From assembly GCA_036397475.1 (NCBI GenBank), contig DASWIV010000188.1, positions 1 to 10,021 of the forward strand: a stretch of 10,021 nucleotides of DNA, written 5' to 3'. The stretch comes from DASWIV01 sp036397475 (GTDB taxonomy: Bacteria; JAJVIF01; JAPKYR01). Each line of letters starts with the position of its first letter. The first letter of the stretch is position 1. Positions 1-7,837 of this stretch are shown piece after piece. Both the position numbers and the translations under genes were made by a program. The notes beneath the pieces were generated by a model. The model was not told the DNA's origin, ran no database searches, and saw only the letters and a program-made list of their open reading frames with translations.

Positions 1-951
1 CACTTCAAAATCCATTACCTGGGCGTTATTGTAATGATTCCAGTCATAGACCCACTGAAATTGAAAGCTGGAATTCAGCTTCCAGACAAACTGGTTGTAC
101 TGTTCGCTATTTTCAATGTGGTAAACATCCGGACCGGGATCGAAATCGTCGAGAATCCCGGATTCGCCCGTCAACAGAAAATTTCCGGATGAATCCAGCT
201 CCATGGCAGTTGGGATCGGATCGAGGATTACAACAGATTCGAATTGTCCGGACGGGTTGAAGGTGACGATAAATCCGTCCTGGTAGTCTTCTGATTTTAT
301 CAGGTTTACCGACGGGCCCGGGTCGAAATCGCATTCTTCCGTAAAATAACCAAGCACAAGGATCCTTCCATCATCGGTAATTTCCAGATCGGTGCAGTAG
401 TCCGCATGGGAGCTACCCCATGTTCTTATCCACGAAATTGTCATGTCCGGGTTGAGCTTCATCAGGAACGCATCGTTACTGCCCTGGTTGGAATTAATGT
501 ACAACTGACCCGTACCGGGATCAAAATCGTTATTCGATGTGAATACTCCACACACGTAAATATTGCCGTATTGGTCGAACTTGAATTCAGTAACGGCGGT
601 GTAAATGTGTCCGGTAAATATTTTAGTCCCGTCCGATGAGTAACGTGTTACGTATCTTCCGGTGGTTGGGGCGACGTTCATCAATACCGGGCTCTCATCG
701 TATACTTCCAGCAGATGGGAATTTTCATAGCCGGAATTCCTGGCAGCCCATTGAAAATTGCGATACTTATCCAGCTTCAGGATATAACTCGTGATCGAGT
801 CCGTACTCAGATTGAATATGCCGGGTCCCGGATCGAAATCCACGGTGCCTTCAAAAACTCCTGACAGGTAAATATTGCCTTGTTCATCTTTTGTCAGTTC
901 GTAACAGGAATCGTTTCCATAGTCGCCAATGGCGATCGAGTATCCGGTCTG
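1..951 (-). repeat. SBBP-type beta-propeller blades of gene A (five seen)
   Basis: Coding repeats of roughly 61-66 residues (about 180-200 bases). Each has a GNIY(V/L)-x-G strand, a DFDPG loop and a (D/S)-x-(F/Y)-(I/L)-x-K strand followed by a W. Loops are encoded at 840, 528, 330 and 147 (first base of the first Asp codon). The interval between the first two loops is 104 residues and holds a short blade without the loop, at about 616-690. The array continues past base 1. Confidence 0.85.
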
Positions 952-2886
952 TGAATTTACCTGGATTACCAGCGGTAGATCCAGGCTTGCCGGCTCAAGT
1001 TCATCATCCATCACCCTGTATTGCACCTCGTACGTGCCTGGCTCAACCCACGCGTGTGTAACATTCATCCCGGATTCGTCAAATACGCCGTCGTTTTCCC
1101 AGTCCCAGTCGAAAAGGCTGAGGCTTCCCCCGTCGGGATCATACGATCCGGCATCCTGAAAATTAATTTCTTCTCCTGCAAGGACCACATATTTATCCGC
1201 CTGCGCCAGAGCTATCGGAGGGATAACTCCGGAATCGACGTCAATATGGATGGGATTGTCCAGTAAATCCGATACAAGATTCGATCCCGTCACTCTCAAC
1301 TGGACGTCGTAATTCCCGGCATCGGTCCATGAGTGGGATGCCGTTACTCCCATGTCATCGATAGAACCATCGTTCTCCCAATCCCATTCGTATGAGATGA
1401 TTTCATTTACGCAGTTATCCGGCAGGGAATCTGACGCGTCGAAAAATATATCCACCCCGGTTCCGATATAATTTTTATCCGATACGGCGGACGCTTCCGG
1501 TGCCGGGTCGGTGATGTTTACGATCAAGGGTTGCTCAAGATATCCTGAAAGGCCTGAATCATCCGTTGCCTTAACCTGGATCTCATGTTCTCCGACAGTA
1601 TCGAAGTTGTGGGTTACATCCACTCCTGATGCGTCGTAGATCCCGTCATTTTCAAAGTCCCATTCTATCTGTTGAATTAAATCTCCGTTAAAATCGTATG
1701 AGTTATAAGCGCTGAAATATAAGGTATCGCATATGGACGCGGTATCGTGGTCTACTTCCGCGACAGGAGTTGGCGGAATAAACACACTCAGGACAAGAGG
1801 GAAGATATTGAACGCCTTCAGTTCTCCCAGTACCGGATCAGGATTCGTATCCGTCACCACGACCAGTAAAGGCTGCAGGCCGGACCATCCTTTGATGTTG
1901 GTCATCGTTCCTTCGTAAATAAAACCGCCATCTTCTGAAACGGATGAAAATTCAAGCGTGATGATTTTAGAGTTGACGGTTCCGCAATACATTTGCACTT
2001 CGTGGAAGGTTGACACTCCCTGATAATCGTATATTTCGACTGTAACCTTGGCGCTTGAGTCAATAAGGGAATTTATCCCGTCCCCTACTGTAGCGCTTAT
2101 CTGATACGGTTCGAGCGTATTAGCGTTTTTTGAGAAATCGGTAAGAGGGTCGGTAACCGGAAGTGATGGGAGTTCCCATGACGCATCCACCGCGTATGCG
2201 AATTCCAGCGAGCCGCCGAGAGCTTTTAAATTGTACTGTTCGGTTTCTTCGGTTCCCGGGGAGAACATCCTGCGCGGATTATCTTTTCCAAAAGCGATGA
2301 ACGGATTCAGCCTCGCCCTGGTGAATTCTGTAGCGAATTTTCCTTCGATATAGGTATACCAGCTACCTGACTCATCATCGTAATAGTTGAATAAATTTGT
2401 ATAACCGTCGTAATTCTGAAGAGAAATATCAATGGAATCAATCCACCTGAACCAGGCATCGACCGGACTGTAATTGTAATCCCTTCTTGTTATGAAAATT
2501 CCACGTACGTCAAATACGGAGAAGAGCGGATTAGAGTCAAACGGATGCCTGATAGTAACATCGACTCCGATGGTGTTGCCGGATACGAAGTGCGGGTTGG
2601 AGATTGAAAGGCAGGCTGAACATGGAGATTTCTCAAGGCCGATAAGCGCGTTAAAATGGCGCTGTACAGTCCTGACTGGCAGAATCTCAACATCCATCGA
2701 CTCCGGATCGATTTTGATATTCCAGTATCCGAGCAAGGCCCTGTTACCGGGATTAACTGTCGTATTCTGAATCTCCGGATTGCCCTGCAGCTCCGGAGAA
2801 AAATCCGTAACAGGATTATGACCGGACGACCCGGAGCATCCGCTCAAAATAATCAGGACCGATAATATTAATGATATGTACTTCAT
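1..2886 (-). CDS. Lipoprotein with three PKD domains and SBBP-type beta-propeller (gene A, C-terminus cut by window edge)
   Basis: The frame is open from ATG at 2886 to base 1, giving 962 residues with no stop, so the C-terminus lies beyond the left edge. The protein starts with a lysine, a hydrophobic stretch and a lipobox L14-S15-G16-C17, so lipidation at C17 is likely; the +2 Ser favours the outer membrane. Residues about 50-262 form a module shared with gene B (H114-P-F, F125-DVRGIF, YIEGK 179-183, LNPF 193-196, TDPL 245-248, EPY 259-261). A further beta-rich linker follows. Three PKD domains lie at about 370-460, 460-553 and 554-645, with WDFENDG or WDWENDG at W409, W501 and W594. From 646 the chain is a beta-propeller with DFDPG stations at 683, 787, 853 and 914. 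By analogy with gene B about two more blades should follow. The preceding gene B stops 16 bases upstream. The Shine-Dalgarno is weak (GTGGAA). Function is unknown; extracellular binding or adhesion is inferred. Confidence 0.95.
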   Translation of the reverse strand, partial: MKYISLILSVLIILSGCSGSSGHNPVTDFSPELQGNPEIQNTTVNPGNRALLGYWNIKIDPESMDVEILPVRTVQRHFNALIGLEKSPCSACLSISNPHFVSGNTIGVDVTIRHPFDSNPLFSVFDVRGIFITRRDYNYSPVDAWFRWIDSIDISLQNYDGYTNLFNYYDDESGSWYTYIEGKFATEFTRARLNPFIAFGKDNPRRMFSPGTEETEQYNLKALGGSLEFAYAVDASWELPSLPVTDPLTDFSKNANTLEPYQISATVGDGINSLIDSSAKVTVEIYDYQGVSTFHEVQMYCGTVNSKIITLEFSSVSEDGGFIYEGTMTNIKGWSGLQPLLVVVTDTNPDPVLGELKAFNIFPLVLSVFIPPTPVAEVDHDTASICDTLYFSAYNSYDFNGDLIQQIEWDFENDGIYDASGVDVTHNFDTVGEHEIQVKATDDSGLSGYLEQPLIVNITDPAPEASAVSDKNYIGTGVDIFFDASDSLPDNCVNEIISYEWDWENDGSIDDMGVTASHSWTDAGNYDVQLRVTGSNLVSDLLDNPIHIDVDSGVIPPIALAQADKYVVLAGEEINFQDAGSYDPDGGSLSLFDWDWENDGVFDESGMNVTHAWVEPGTYEVQYRVMDDELEPASLDLPLVIQVNSQTGYSIAIGDYGNDSCYELTKDEQGNIYLSGVFEGTVDFDPGPGIFNLSTDSITSYILKLDKYRNFQWAARNSGYENSHLLEVYDESPVLMNVAPTTGRYVTRYSSDGTKIFTGHIYTAVTEFKFDQYGNIYVCGVFTSNNDFDPGTGQLYINSNQGSNDAFLMKLNPDMTISWIRTWGSSHADYCTDLEITDDGRILVLGYFTEECDFDPGPSVNLIKSEDYQDGFIVTFNPSGQFESVVILDPIPTAMELDSSGNFLLTGESGILDDFDPGPDVYHIENSEQYNQFVWKLNSSFQFQWVYDWNHYNNAQVMDFEV
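131..147 (-). repeat. 17-bp exact DNA repeat encoding the DFDPG loop, copy 1
   Basis: The plus-strand 17-mer ggaccgggatcgaaatc occurs here and at 3159-3175 and 3543-3559. The match to 3541-3559 extends to 19 bases (129-147). It encodes the blade loop DFDPG(P) in all cases. The identity across two genes could reflect codon preference or local gene conversion. Confidence 0.85.
952..1779 (-). repeat. Three tandem PKD-type domains in gene A
   Basis: Three coding repeats of about 92 residues. Each has a core W-D-(F/W)-E-N-D-G followed by (I/V/S)-x-D, a T-H or S-H turn, and a G-x-(H/Y)-(E/D)-(I/V)-Q strand. The spacing of the core tryptophans (409, 501, 594) is nearly constant. The Asp/Asn-rich loop resembles calcium-binding turns, but metal binding is inference. 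Confidence 0.88.
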
Positions 2887-2902
2887 GGCATTTCCACTTT
2901 TT

Positions 2903-5584
2903 TCACCACTTTCCATCTGCAGGGGTCATGAACAGAAACATGTTGTAAGTATGCGGGAAATTGTAGTAGGTCGCGGGCGTGGGGTCGTAATCAGTCTGGT
3001 AAGTACCATGTCCAACCATCAAAACTTCGTCGTCAATGCCAATTCCCATGCCATCTATCGAATTTATCAGCAGTTCCCACGCCAACGCCCTAAGGAAATT
3101 TCCCGAGGAATCATAGGTTGTAAGATAAGCGCCTTTGGGTCCGGGATGGCTTTCGCCGGGACCGGGATCGAAATCCGCATCTGCTGTAAAATTTCCCCTT
3201 ACCTGAATAATATTTTCCGACGTCAACCTTATCTGTTCCGGAGCCAGAGAGTTCATTAAGTCCCAGGACTGAACCCACAGCAGGTTTCCCGAGGAGGTAT
3301 AGCCCGCAATAAATGGGTCCTGGTCGCCGGAAGCCGTCAGCAAATGCGTTCCGGCGGAAAAATCGAAATCGCACGACTCTTCAAATGCGCCGCAAAAGTA
3401 GCGGTTTCCGGCATCATCTATATCCATCCCGGAGAATGTGGAGGACCCGTTTCCGCCAAGTATCTCAACACCGAGATAATTTCCCGATTCATTCAGCATG
3501 AGATGGTAACCTGCCTGGTCACCGGAATATTCGTCGATGCCCGGACCGGGATCGAAATCCACCGTTCCTGAAAAGTCCCCGGCAAGGTGAACCAGCCCAT
3601 CGCCTGCCGAGAGCGCGTAATTATTGATTGAATCCAAAGCTGTAATGCTACGGGTCCATTGAACGCCGCCATTCAGCAGGATTTTTTTTGCGATGATAGA
3701 TTCGTTCATGCTCACCGCTGTGTAAAGGCTGTCGGATGCGAATAATTCGGGAGCGACAGCCAAGCCATTGTTTTCAGACAAAGGCTGGAACCATTCGAAA
3801 GTTCCATTTGGCGAATATTTAGCCACCCATGAGCCACCACTTCCGAAGTCATATATCCCTGGAGCGGCATCGGGATCAAAATCAGTCTCGTGAGAGCTGG
3901 TCCCGGCAACATACACGGCGCTATATTTATCAAGTACGATCGACCTGACGGTAGCTTCATCCGGGCCTGTGATATGTTTAGCCCAGATGAACTCACGGTT
4001 CGAATTCATTTTTAAAATAAACGAATCCCGGTCAGCTGAATTCGTTGTGCCGAGGGTAAATATGCCGGTACCCGGATCGGCGTCGATATAACTAGTGAAA
4101 TATCCGGCGACATAGATATTGCCGAATTGATCGACTGCCACTGACGTAATACTGCTGGCTGTATTGAAAGACTGCCATTCCACAGCCCATCCGGCAGGTT
4201 CTTTTATGGTCAGAATAAGCGGGTCGTCAAGACAATCTATCCTTCCTTCATCGTCCTCCGCCCAGAGTTGGACTTTTATATTCCCAGGCTCCGTAAAACT
4301 CATGTACATGTCGTGGAAGCCATCGATTATTCCATCGTTGTAAATATCCCAGCTGGCTTTACATTCCGATCCATCGTCTGGATCGTAAGAGTCCGAAATA
4401 AAATGAACAGTTGATCCCGTATTCTGAATTTCCGGAATCATTATTCCGACTGCGACCGGATATGAGTACACGTGCAATTCATTGACATTCCACGCATCGA
4501 TCGGTCCCAGGCTGGGATCGATGTCGGTACCTGCAGCCCTTACGAGGATTGGGTAAGCGCCTGAAATGGCAGCCTTATCGTTAGCGATGGTAATCGAGTA
4601 AATGCCGGAGGTGTCGGAAATCTGCTCGCTGAGTGATAATTCCCTCGTTCCCGTGAAGATCGCCGGCGCTTCGATAGTTACCTTCGCTATGGTGTCGATT
4701 CCCTGGTGATCTGAAATCGTGTAATTTAATTTAAGGTAATCTTCCTTCATCTCGGTAAGCCCGACATTTTCCATCAATCTCATTTCATATGGTTCCGGAC
4801 AATTAGCGTTAGGCGGAAAATCGATTAACGGATCTGTTACGGGAGTTGAGGGTGGAGCCCACGATACGTCCAGCGCGTAGCCGAAAGTCACAGGTCCGAT
4901 GGGAAGAACTATTTCTGAAATCAGGGTTTCATGGTCTCCGGGATTGAAAATATTCCTTGGGTACTTCTTGTGGAAGGCGAGAAACGGATTTAATGTCGAG
5001 TCGAAATCGCCGCTGCCGGAAAGTTTTCCTTCGATATATTCGAGGAAATTCGGATTCGACGGGAGGTCCGGATATTCGACAGGATTATAAAGTTGCGTGT
5101 ATCCATCGGCTTCAGGGAGAAACGGTTGCTCCACTCCAACATTCACCGATCTGCCCGACACGGGAAAAGTGTAGTTGGAATCGAAAATGAAAATCCCGCG
5201 CACATCGAAGCAGGATAAAACCGGTATATCGGAGAAGGGGTGGGTCAGGTCGATCGAAATCCAGCTTTCGTTAGAATCGAAAATATAGTCAAATGCCAGG
5301 TATTGTTTTTCAGCCAGATTTTCAATTATCCCTACAGCGTTCAGATGCATTTCCATTGAGCGAACCGGCACTGCCTCTATGCTATGGTGGTCAGCCGGGA
5401 TCGATACTTTCCAGTATCCCCAGAGATACCTGCCGGAGCCTCCGGATAAAGATATTTCAGGCGGTGAGCCAGTCTCGCTCATCCCGACAGTATTGGCAGC
5501 AGTAACCGGGTTAGTGGCGCCGGAGCATCCGGAAACTGTGATTGCGGAACATGCGAAAAATATTGCGAAAATATATTTATGCAT
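2903..5584 (-). CDS. Lipoprotein with one PKD domain and seven-bladed SBBP-type beta-propeller (gene B)
   Basis: This complete gene encodes 893 residues. The signal peptide ends in lipobox V17-S18-G19-C20 with Ser at +2, which suggests outer-membrane anchoring. Residues about 50-266 repeat the landmarks of gene A's N-terminal module (HPF 115-117, F126-DVRGIF, DGYT, YIEGK 183-187, LNPF 198-201, DPL 251-253, EPY 264-266). A beta-rich segment follows to about 373. There is one PKD domain at about 375-462 (W412-D, NDG), then the propeller from 464 to the end. D-x-D stations sit at 501, 568, 676, 739 (DFDF, proline lost), 804 and 865; the double-length gap 568-676 hides a short blade without a station. 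The protein ends 29 residues after the last station, with no C-terminal sorting domain. Its ATG lies 3 bases after the stop of gene C, with only GAGAA ahead of it, so translation probably depends on re-initiation. SBBP and PKD assignments are by motif recognition. Ligand unknown. Confidence 0.97.
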   Translation of the reverse strand: MHKYIFAIFFACSAITVSGCSGATNPVTAANTVGMSETGSPPEISLSGGSGRYLWGYWKVSIPADHHSIEAVPVRSMEMHLNAVGIIENLAEKQYLAFDYIFDSNESWISIDLTHPFSDIPVLSCFDVRGIFIFDSNYTFPVSGRSVNVGVEQPFLPEADGYTQLYNPVEYPDLPSNPNFLEYIEGKLSGSGDFDSTLNPFLAFHKKYPRNIFNPGDHETLISEIVLPIGPVTFGYALDVSWAPPSTPVTDPLIDFPPNANCPEPYEMRLMENVGLTEMKEDYLKLNYTISDHQGIDTIAKVTIEAPAIFTGTRELSLSEQISDTSGIYSITIANDKAAISGAYPILVRAAGTDIDPSLGPIDAWNVNELHVYSYPVAVGIMIPEIQNTGSTVHFISDSYDPDDGSECKASWDIYNDGIIDGFHDMYMSFTEPGNIKVQLWAEDDEGRIDCLDDPLILTIKEPAGWAVEWQSFNTASSITSVAVDQFGNIYVAGYFTSYIDADPGTGIFTLGTTNSADRDSFILKMNSNREFIWAKHITGPDEATVRSIVLDKYSAVYVAGTSSHETDFDPDAAPGIYDFGSGGSWVAKYSPNGTFEWFQPLSENNGLAVAPELFASDSLYTAVSMNESIIAKKILLNGGVQWTRSITALDSINNYALSAGDGLVHLAGDFSGTVDFDPGPGIDEYSGDQAGYHLMLNESGNYLGVEILGGNGSSTFSGMDIDDAGNRYFCGAFEESCDFDFSAGTHLLTASGDQDPFIAGYTSSGNLLWVQSWDLMNSLAPEQIRLTSENIIQVRGNFTADADFDPGPGESHPGPKGAYLTTYDSSGNFLRALAWELLINSIDGMGIGIDDEVLMVGHGTYQTDYDPTPATYYNFPHTYNMFLFMTPADGKW
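3159..3175 (-). repeat. 17-bp exact DNA repeat encoding the DFDPG loop, copy 2
   Basis: Same 17-mer as at 131-147, in frame at the sixth station of gene B's propeller (residue 804, counting the short blade). Confidence 0.85.
3543..3559 (-). repeat. 17-bp exact DNA repeat encoding the DFDPG loop, copy 3
   Basis: Same 17-mer, at the gene B station at residue 676. With two more bases on the left (3541-3542) it is identical over 19 bases to the copy in gene A. Confidence 0.85.
3682..3689 (-). other. A8 homopolymer in the gene B coding strand
   Basis: Eight consecutive T on the plus strand give GCAAAAAAAATC in the gene B message, encoding A631-K-K-I634. It falls inside the short, loop-less blade. 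Slippage of one base would truncate the propeller. An eight-base run is only moderately slippery, so this is noted as a possible, not a shown, variable site. Confidence 0.5.
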
Positions 5585-5590
5585 TTCTCA
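5585..5590 (-). promoter_or_regulatory. Stop-restart junction of genes C and B
   Basis: The minus strand reads TGA, GAA, ATG: only three bases separate the stop of gene C from the start of gene B. No proper Shine-Dalgarno lies at normal distance. A GGAGGG at 5601-5606 is 16 bases from the ATG, too far for usual initiation. Re-initiation by the terminating ribosome is the likely mode (inference). Confidence 0.6.
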
Positions 5591-7825
5591 GTACCAGGTT
5601 CCCTCCGGCGACAATTTAATCAGCAGGCAATCGGAGAAGCCGTACCTGTTGACCCATTGCGACAAATCGGGGTTAGGGTTGACATCGATTGATGAGGAAA
5701 ACTCGATTCCTGCATAGATCGACCCGTCCGAACTCGAGTCAACGTCGTATGCCACGTTGCCAATTGAAACCACCCACTGAAAATTACCCGATGAATCCAG
5801 TTTCAGCACAAATCCTGTACTTGAGCTGGCATCGTCCGGGTAGTATTCTCCAGGTCCTGGATCCATGTCGCAATGCCCGGAATATTTACCACCAGCGATT
5901 ATGTCACCGGATTCGGTTGTATTCAGGCAGTAGCATTCGACGTCGCCCGAATCGGATCCCAGTTGAAGGCTAAGTGCGGTTGTGCCATCCGGAGTAAATT
6001 TACGGATTGTCGATGTATCATCGGATGAATAGTCCGATACAAATGTGTTTCCGGCATTGTCGACCGCGATTTTATAACCATTGGTTTCGTCAGTCTCTGC
6101 ATACCACCTGAAATCTCCATCTGGAGTGTAGCTGGCAATGAAGTAAGTAGTGAAGTCTGAATTGGTAAATGCTGTTCCGCTACCCGGATCGAGGTCGAGC
6201 TTCCTGGAGGAGTATCCCGATAAGCTGTAATTTCCTGCGGCATCAGTGTCAATCGAACCGGCATCATCCGATCCGGTTGATCCGAATGTGGTGGTTTTTA
6301 TGTAATTACCGGATTTGTCGAACTGGCTGACATAGAAATCACTGCTCAAGTCAACAGATGAAAATGCCATGTCCGGCTGGTCAGGATTCAAATACGGGCG
6401 CAGGTAGTCAAAATTTCCAATTACATATATATATGTGGGACCGACCGCCAGTCCGGTTACATTTTCGACATTCCAGGCCCGTGCCCAGAGCAGGCCGCCA
6501 TCAGTATTGAATTTAGCCAGGTAACATCCCGGCCCGTTTATCTTGTACTCTCCGTCGGATGGATCGAAATCCGCCTCCCCGGTAAATTCTCCCACAACGT
6601 AAAGATAATCATTTTCATCTATGGACATACCATTAGCTGTGTCTATTTTTTGGGATCCCCATGTTATCGCCCCGAAGTGAAAGCTGTCCGGGGTATGCCT
6701 GGTGATGTACGCGTCACTGTATCCACGGCATGGCTCGAGCCACGCGCCACCGTGTCGCGGATCGAAATTGATGAGATTCCTGTATTCCCCGGCTGAATAA
6801 ATGTTACCGGCTGAATCCAGGTCGATATCGCTTATCGTGTCCTGGCGCGTACTTCCCCAGTTGACCGCCCAGCCAAGACTATTCACATCGAGCAGTAACG
6901 GGTCATTAAGAAAATCGGCCAATCCGGAGGAGTCGGTTACCCGCAACTGGACACGTTTTCTTCCGATCGTCGAGTACTGGTAACATGGATTTCTGGTTTG
7001 CGGGAAAATGGACGGACTCGACATAAAATAATTGTGCCAGTGATATTCAAAATCCCATTCTATGTTTGCAATTTCATCGGGACCATCCGGATCTGTCGAT
7101 CGGTCTTCGAATTCAACGCAATCCAGAAGGTAGGGTTCTGTGGAGAGCATGACCCCGTCGGCAATGGGAGGATTAGCCTGGCTTTCTACCAGAGAAATTT
7201 TTATGGAGCGGGAATAGTCCAGGTATTCCGTGGAAGAAATCAATACCGTGAGCATAATTTCAGTTCCGGCAACCGACAATGTGGAACTGAATTCAGTCGA
7301 TGGTTTGTCAGGGGCTGAAAATATTCCCGAGTTCGCCGGATCGCATGTCCAGAGATATGAAAATCCGGCGTTGCCTCCGACCTGAATTGAATATGTTCCG
7401 TTTTTCCCTGTTCCCAGAGACTGCGGTCCCTGGATCTGCCCGTAAAATAATCCTTCGATATCCCGGACAGTAACATCGAAGATTCTTTTTATCAGGCCTC
7501 CGGAATCGTTTGTTATTGTTACGATAACATTTATTTTTGTCGATGATTCTACAGTCTCCGGCAGGAACGCTGTGATAGGTGAATCCGGTGACAGGAAAGT
7601 CCCGGCGGTTTCAGGCTGGACAGCCCATTCGTAGTGGATGGGAGAGTCACCGGATGCGGTGATGGCATAGACGCCTCCATAATATTCCTGGATTGAAACC
7701 GGACCGGTAATTGTTCCCGCCACCAGGGTCTTTATCTCATTACTTCCACCGCCCCCGCATGAAATCATCACGGTACATATTGCAAGGGCCAGGATACAAA
7801 ATAATTGTCTATTCATGTTTCCCAT
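5588..7825 (-). CDS. Lipoprotein with twin Ig-like repeats, PKD domain and seven-bladed beta-propeller (gene C)
   Basis: This complete gene encodes 745 residues. The first ATG (7825) is chosen over Met4 because AGAGGTG lies just upstream of it. The signal peptide ends at M20-I21-S22-C23, a slightly atypical lipobox with Met at -3. It is followed by GGGGS, a common flexible spacer after lipidated cysteines. Two Ig-like repeats at about 35-123 and 125-214 share the pattern GP-x-S, then Y-x-W near mid-domain, then G-x-F and S-P. The PKD domain is about 219-314 (EWDFE, W257). The propeller runs from 317 to the end with stations at 353 (NFDP), 419 (DFDP), 478 (YLNP, degenerate), 544 (DLDPG), 653 (DMDPG) and 714 (DVNP), plus a short blade in the 544-653 interval. 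The architecture matches gene D upstream more closely than genes B and A downstream. It is probably an exported, lipid-anchored binding protein with no visible enzyme motif. Confidence 0.97.
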   Translation of the reverse strand: MGNMNRQLFCILALAICTVMISCGGGGSNEIKTLVAGTITGPVSIQEYYGGVYAITASGDSPIHYEWAVQPETAGTFLSPDSPITAFLPETVESSTKINVIVTITNDSGGLIKRIFDVTVRDIEGLFYGQIQGPQSLGTGKNGTYSIQVGGNAGFSYLWTCDPANSGIFSAPDKPSTEFSSTLSVAGTEIMLTVLISSTEYLDYSRSIKISLVESQANPPIADGVMLSTEPYLLDCVEFEDRSTDPDGPDEIANIEWDFEYHWHNYFMSSPSIFPQTRNPCYQYSTIGRKRVQLRVTDSSGLADFLNDPLLLDVNSLGWAVNWGSTRQDTISDIDLDSAGNIYSAGEYRNLINFDPRHGGAWLEPCRGYSDAYITRHTPDSFHFGAITWGSQKIDTANGMSIDENDYLYVVGEFTGEADFDPSDGEYKINGPGCYLAKFNTDGGLLWARAWNVENVTGLAVGPTYIYVIGNFDYLRPYLNPDQPDMAFSSVDLSSDFYVSQFDKSGNYIKTTTFGSTGSDDAGSIDTDAAGNYSLSGYSSRKLDLDPGSGTAFTNSDFTTYFIASYTPDGDFRWYAETDETNGYKIAVDNAGNTFVSDYSSDDTSTIRKFTPDGTTALSLQLGSDSGDVECYCLNTTESGDIIAGGKYSGHCDMDPGPGEYYPDDASSSTGFVLKLDSSGNFQWVVSIGNVAYDVDSSSDGSIYAGIEFSSSIDVNPNPDLSQWVNRYGFSDCLLIKLSPEGTWY
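5591..6877 (-). repeat. SBBP-type beta-propeller of gene C, seven blades
   Basis: Stations are encoded at 6769, 6571, 6394, 6196, 5869 and 5686, spaced 66, 59, 66, 109 and 61 residues. The 109-residue interval hides a short station-less blade (about 5981-6052, GNTFV to TPDG). Loops at 6394 and 5686 have Asn in place of the second Asp, so the signature is decaying here more than in genes B and D. Confidence 0.82.
7240..7723 (-). repeat. Tandem Ig-like repeats of gene C
   Basis: Two repeats of about 89 residues each begin with a G-x-I-x-G-P strand. They continue with (Y/F)-x-Y-x-W and end with a T-x-(V/I)-(V/L)-(I)-T or -S strand. Matching repeats occur twice in gene D. Boundaries are approximate to about ten residues. 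Confidence 0.7.
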
Positions 7826-7829
7826 TGCA

Positions 7830-7837
7830 CACCTCTC
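7830..7837 (-). promoter_or_regulatory. Ribosome binding site of gene C overlapping the stop of gene D
   Basis: The minus strand reads TGAGAGGTG, then TGCA, then ATG. The purine-rich GAGAGGTG overlaps the last two bases of the gene D stop codon and sits four bases before the gene C ATG. This supports Met1 rather than Met4 as the start and suggests translational coupling of D and C. Confidence 0.75.

Larger units (their letters stand above)
2906..4195 (-). repeat. SBBP-type beta-propeller of gene B, seven blades
   Basis: Six D-x-D loop stations are encoded at 4084, 3883, 3559, 3370, 3175 and 2992, spaced 67, 108, 63, 65 and 61 residues. The 108-residue interval contains an extra short blade at about 3656-3733. 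About 430 residues divided by seven gives 61 per blade, in line with the family. Confidence 0.85.

Noticed and set aside
2611..2622. CxxC pair in gene A (C89-S-A-C92) as a c-type heme site
   Set aside because: The next residue is Leu, not His, and the pair is missing in the matching region of gene B. A disulfide or structural role is more likely.
2887..2902. Terminator or promoter between genes B and A
   Set aside because: The 16-base gap has an A6 run but no stem-loop and is too short for a promoter. It fits a simple operon junction.
2876..3259. Plus-strand open frame of 127 codons opposite the B/A junction
   Set aside because: It lies antisense to the end of gene B and the start of gene A, whose frames show clear domain motifs. 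Its own translation shows no recognisable motif, and its length is expected by chance opposite this codon pattern.
5379..5717. Plus-strand open frame of 112 codons
   Set aside because: It is antisense to the lipoprotein signal region of gene B and the last blade of gene C, with no recognisable motif. It is a shadow of the real frames.
6423..6436. AT-rich palindrome acatatatatatgt as an operator
   Set aside because: It lies deep inside gene C, encodes TYIYV of a blade strand, and has no nearby promoter or start. It is probably a by-product of Tyr/Ile codons.
6998..7318. Plus-strand open frame of 106 codons
   Set aside because: It is antisense to the PKD and Ig-like parts of gene C, with no motif. 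Shadow frame.
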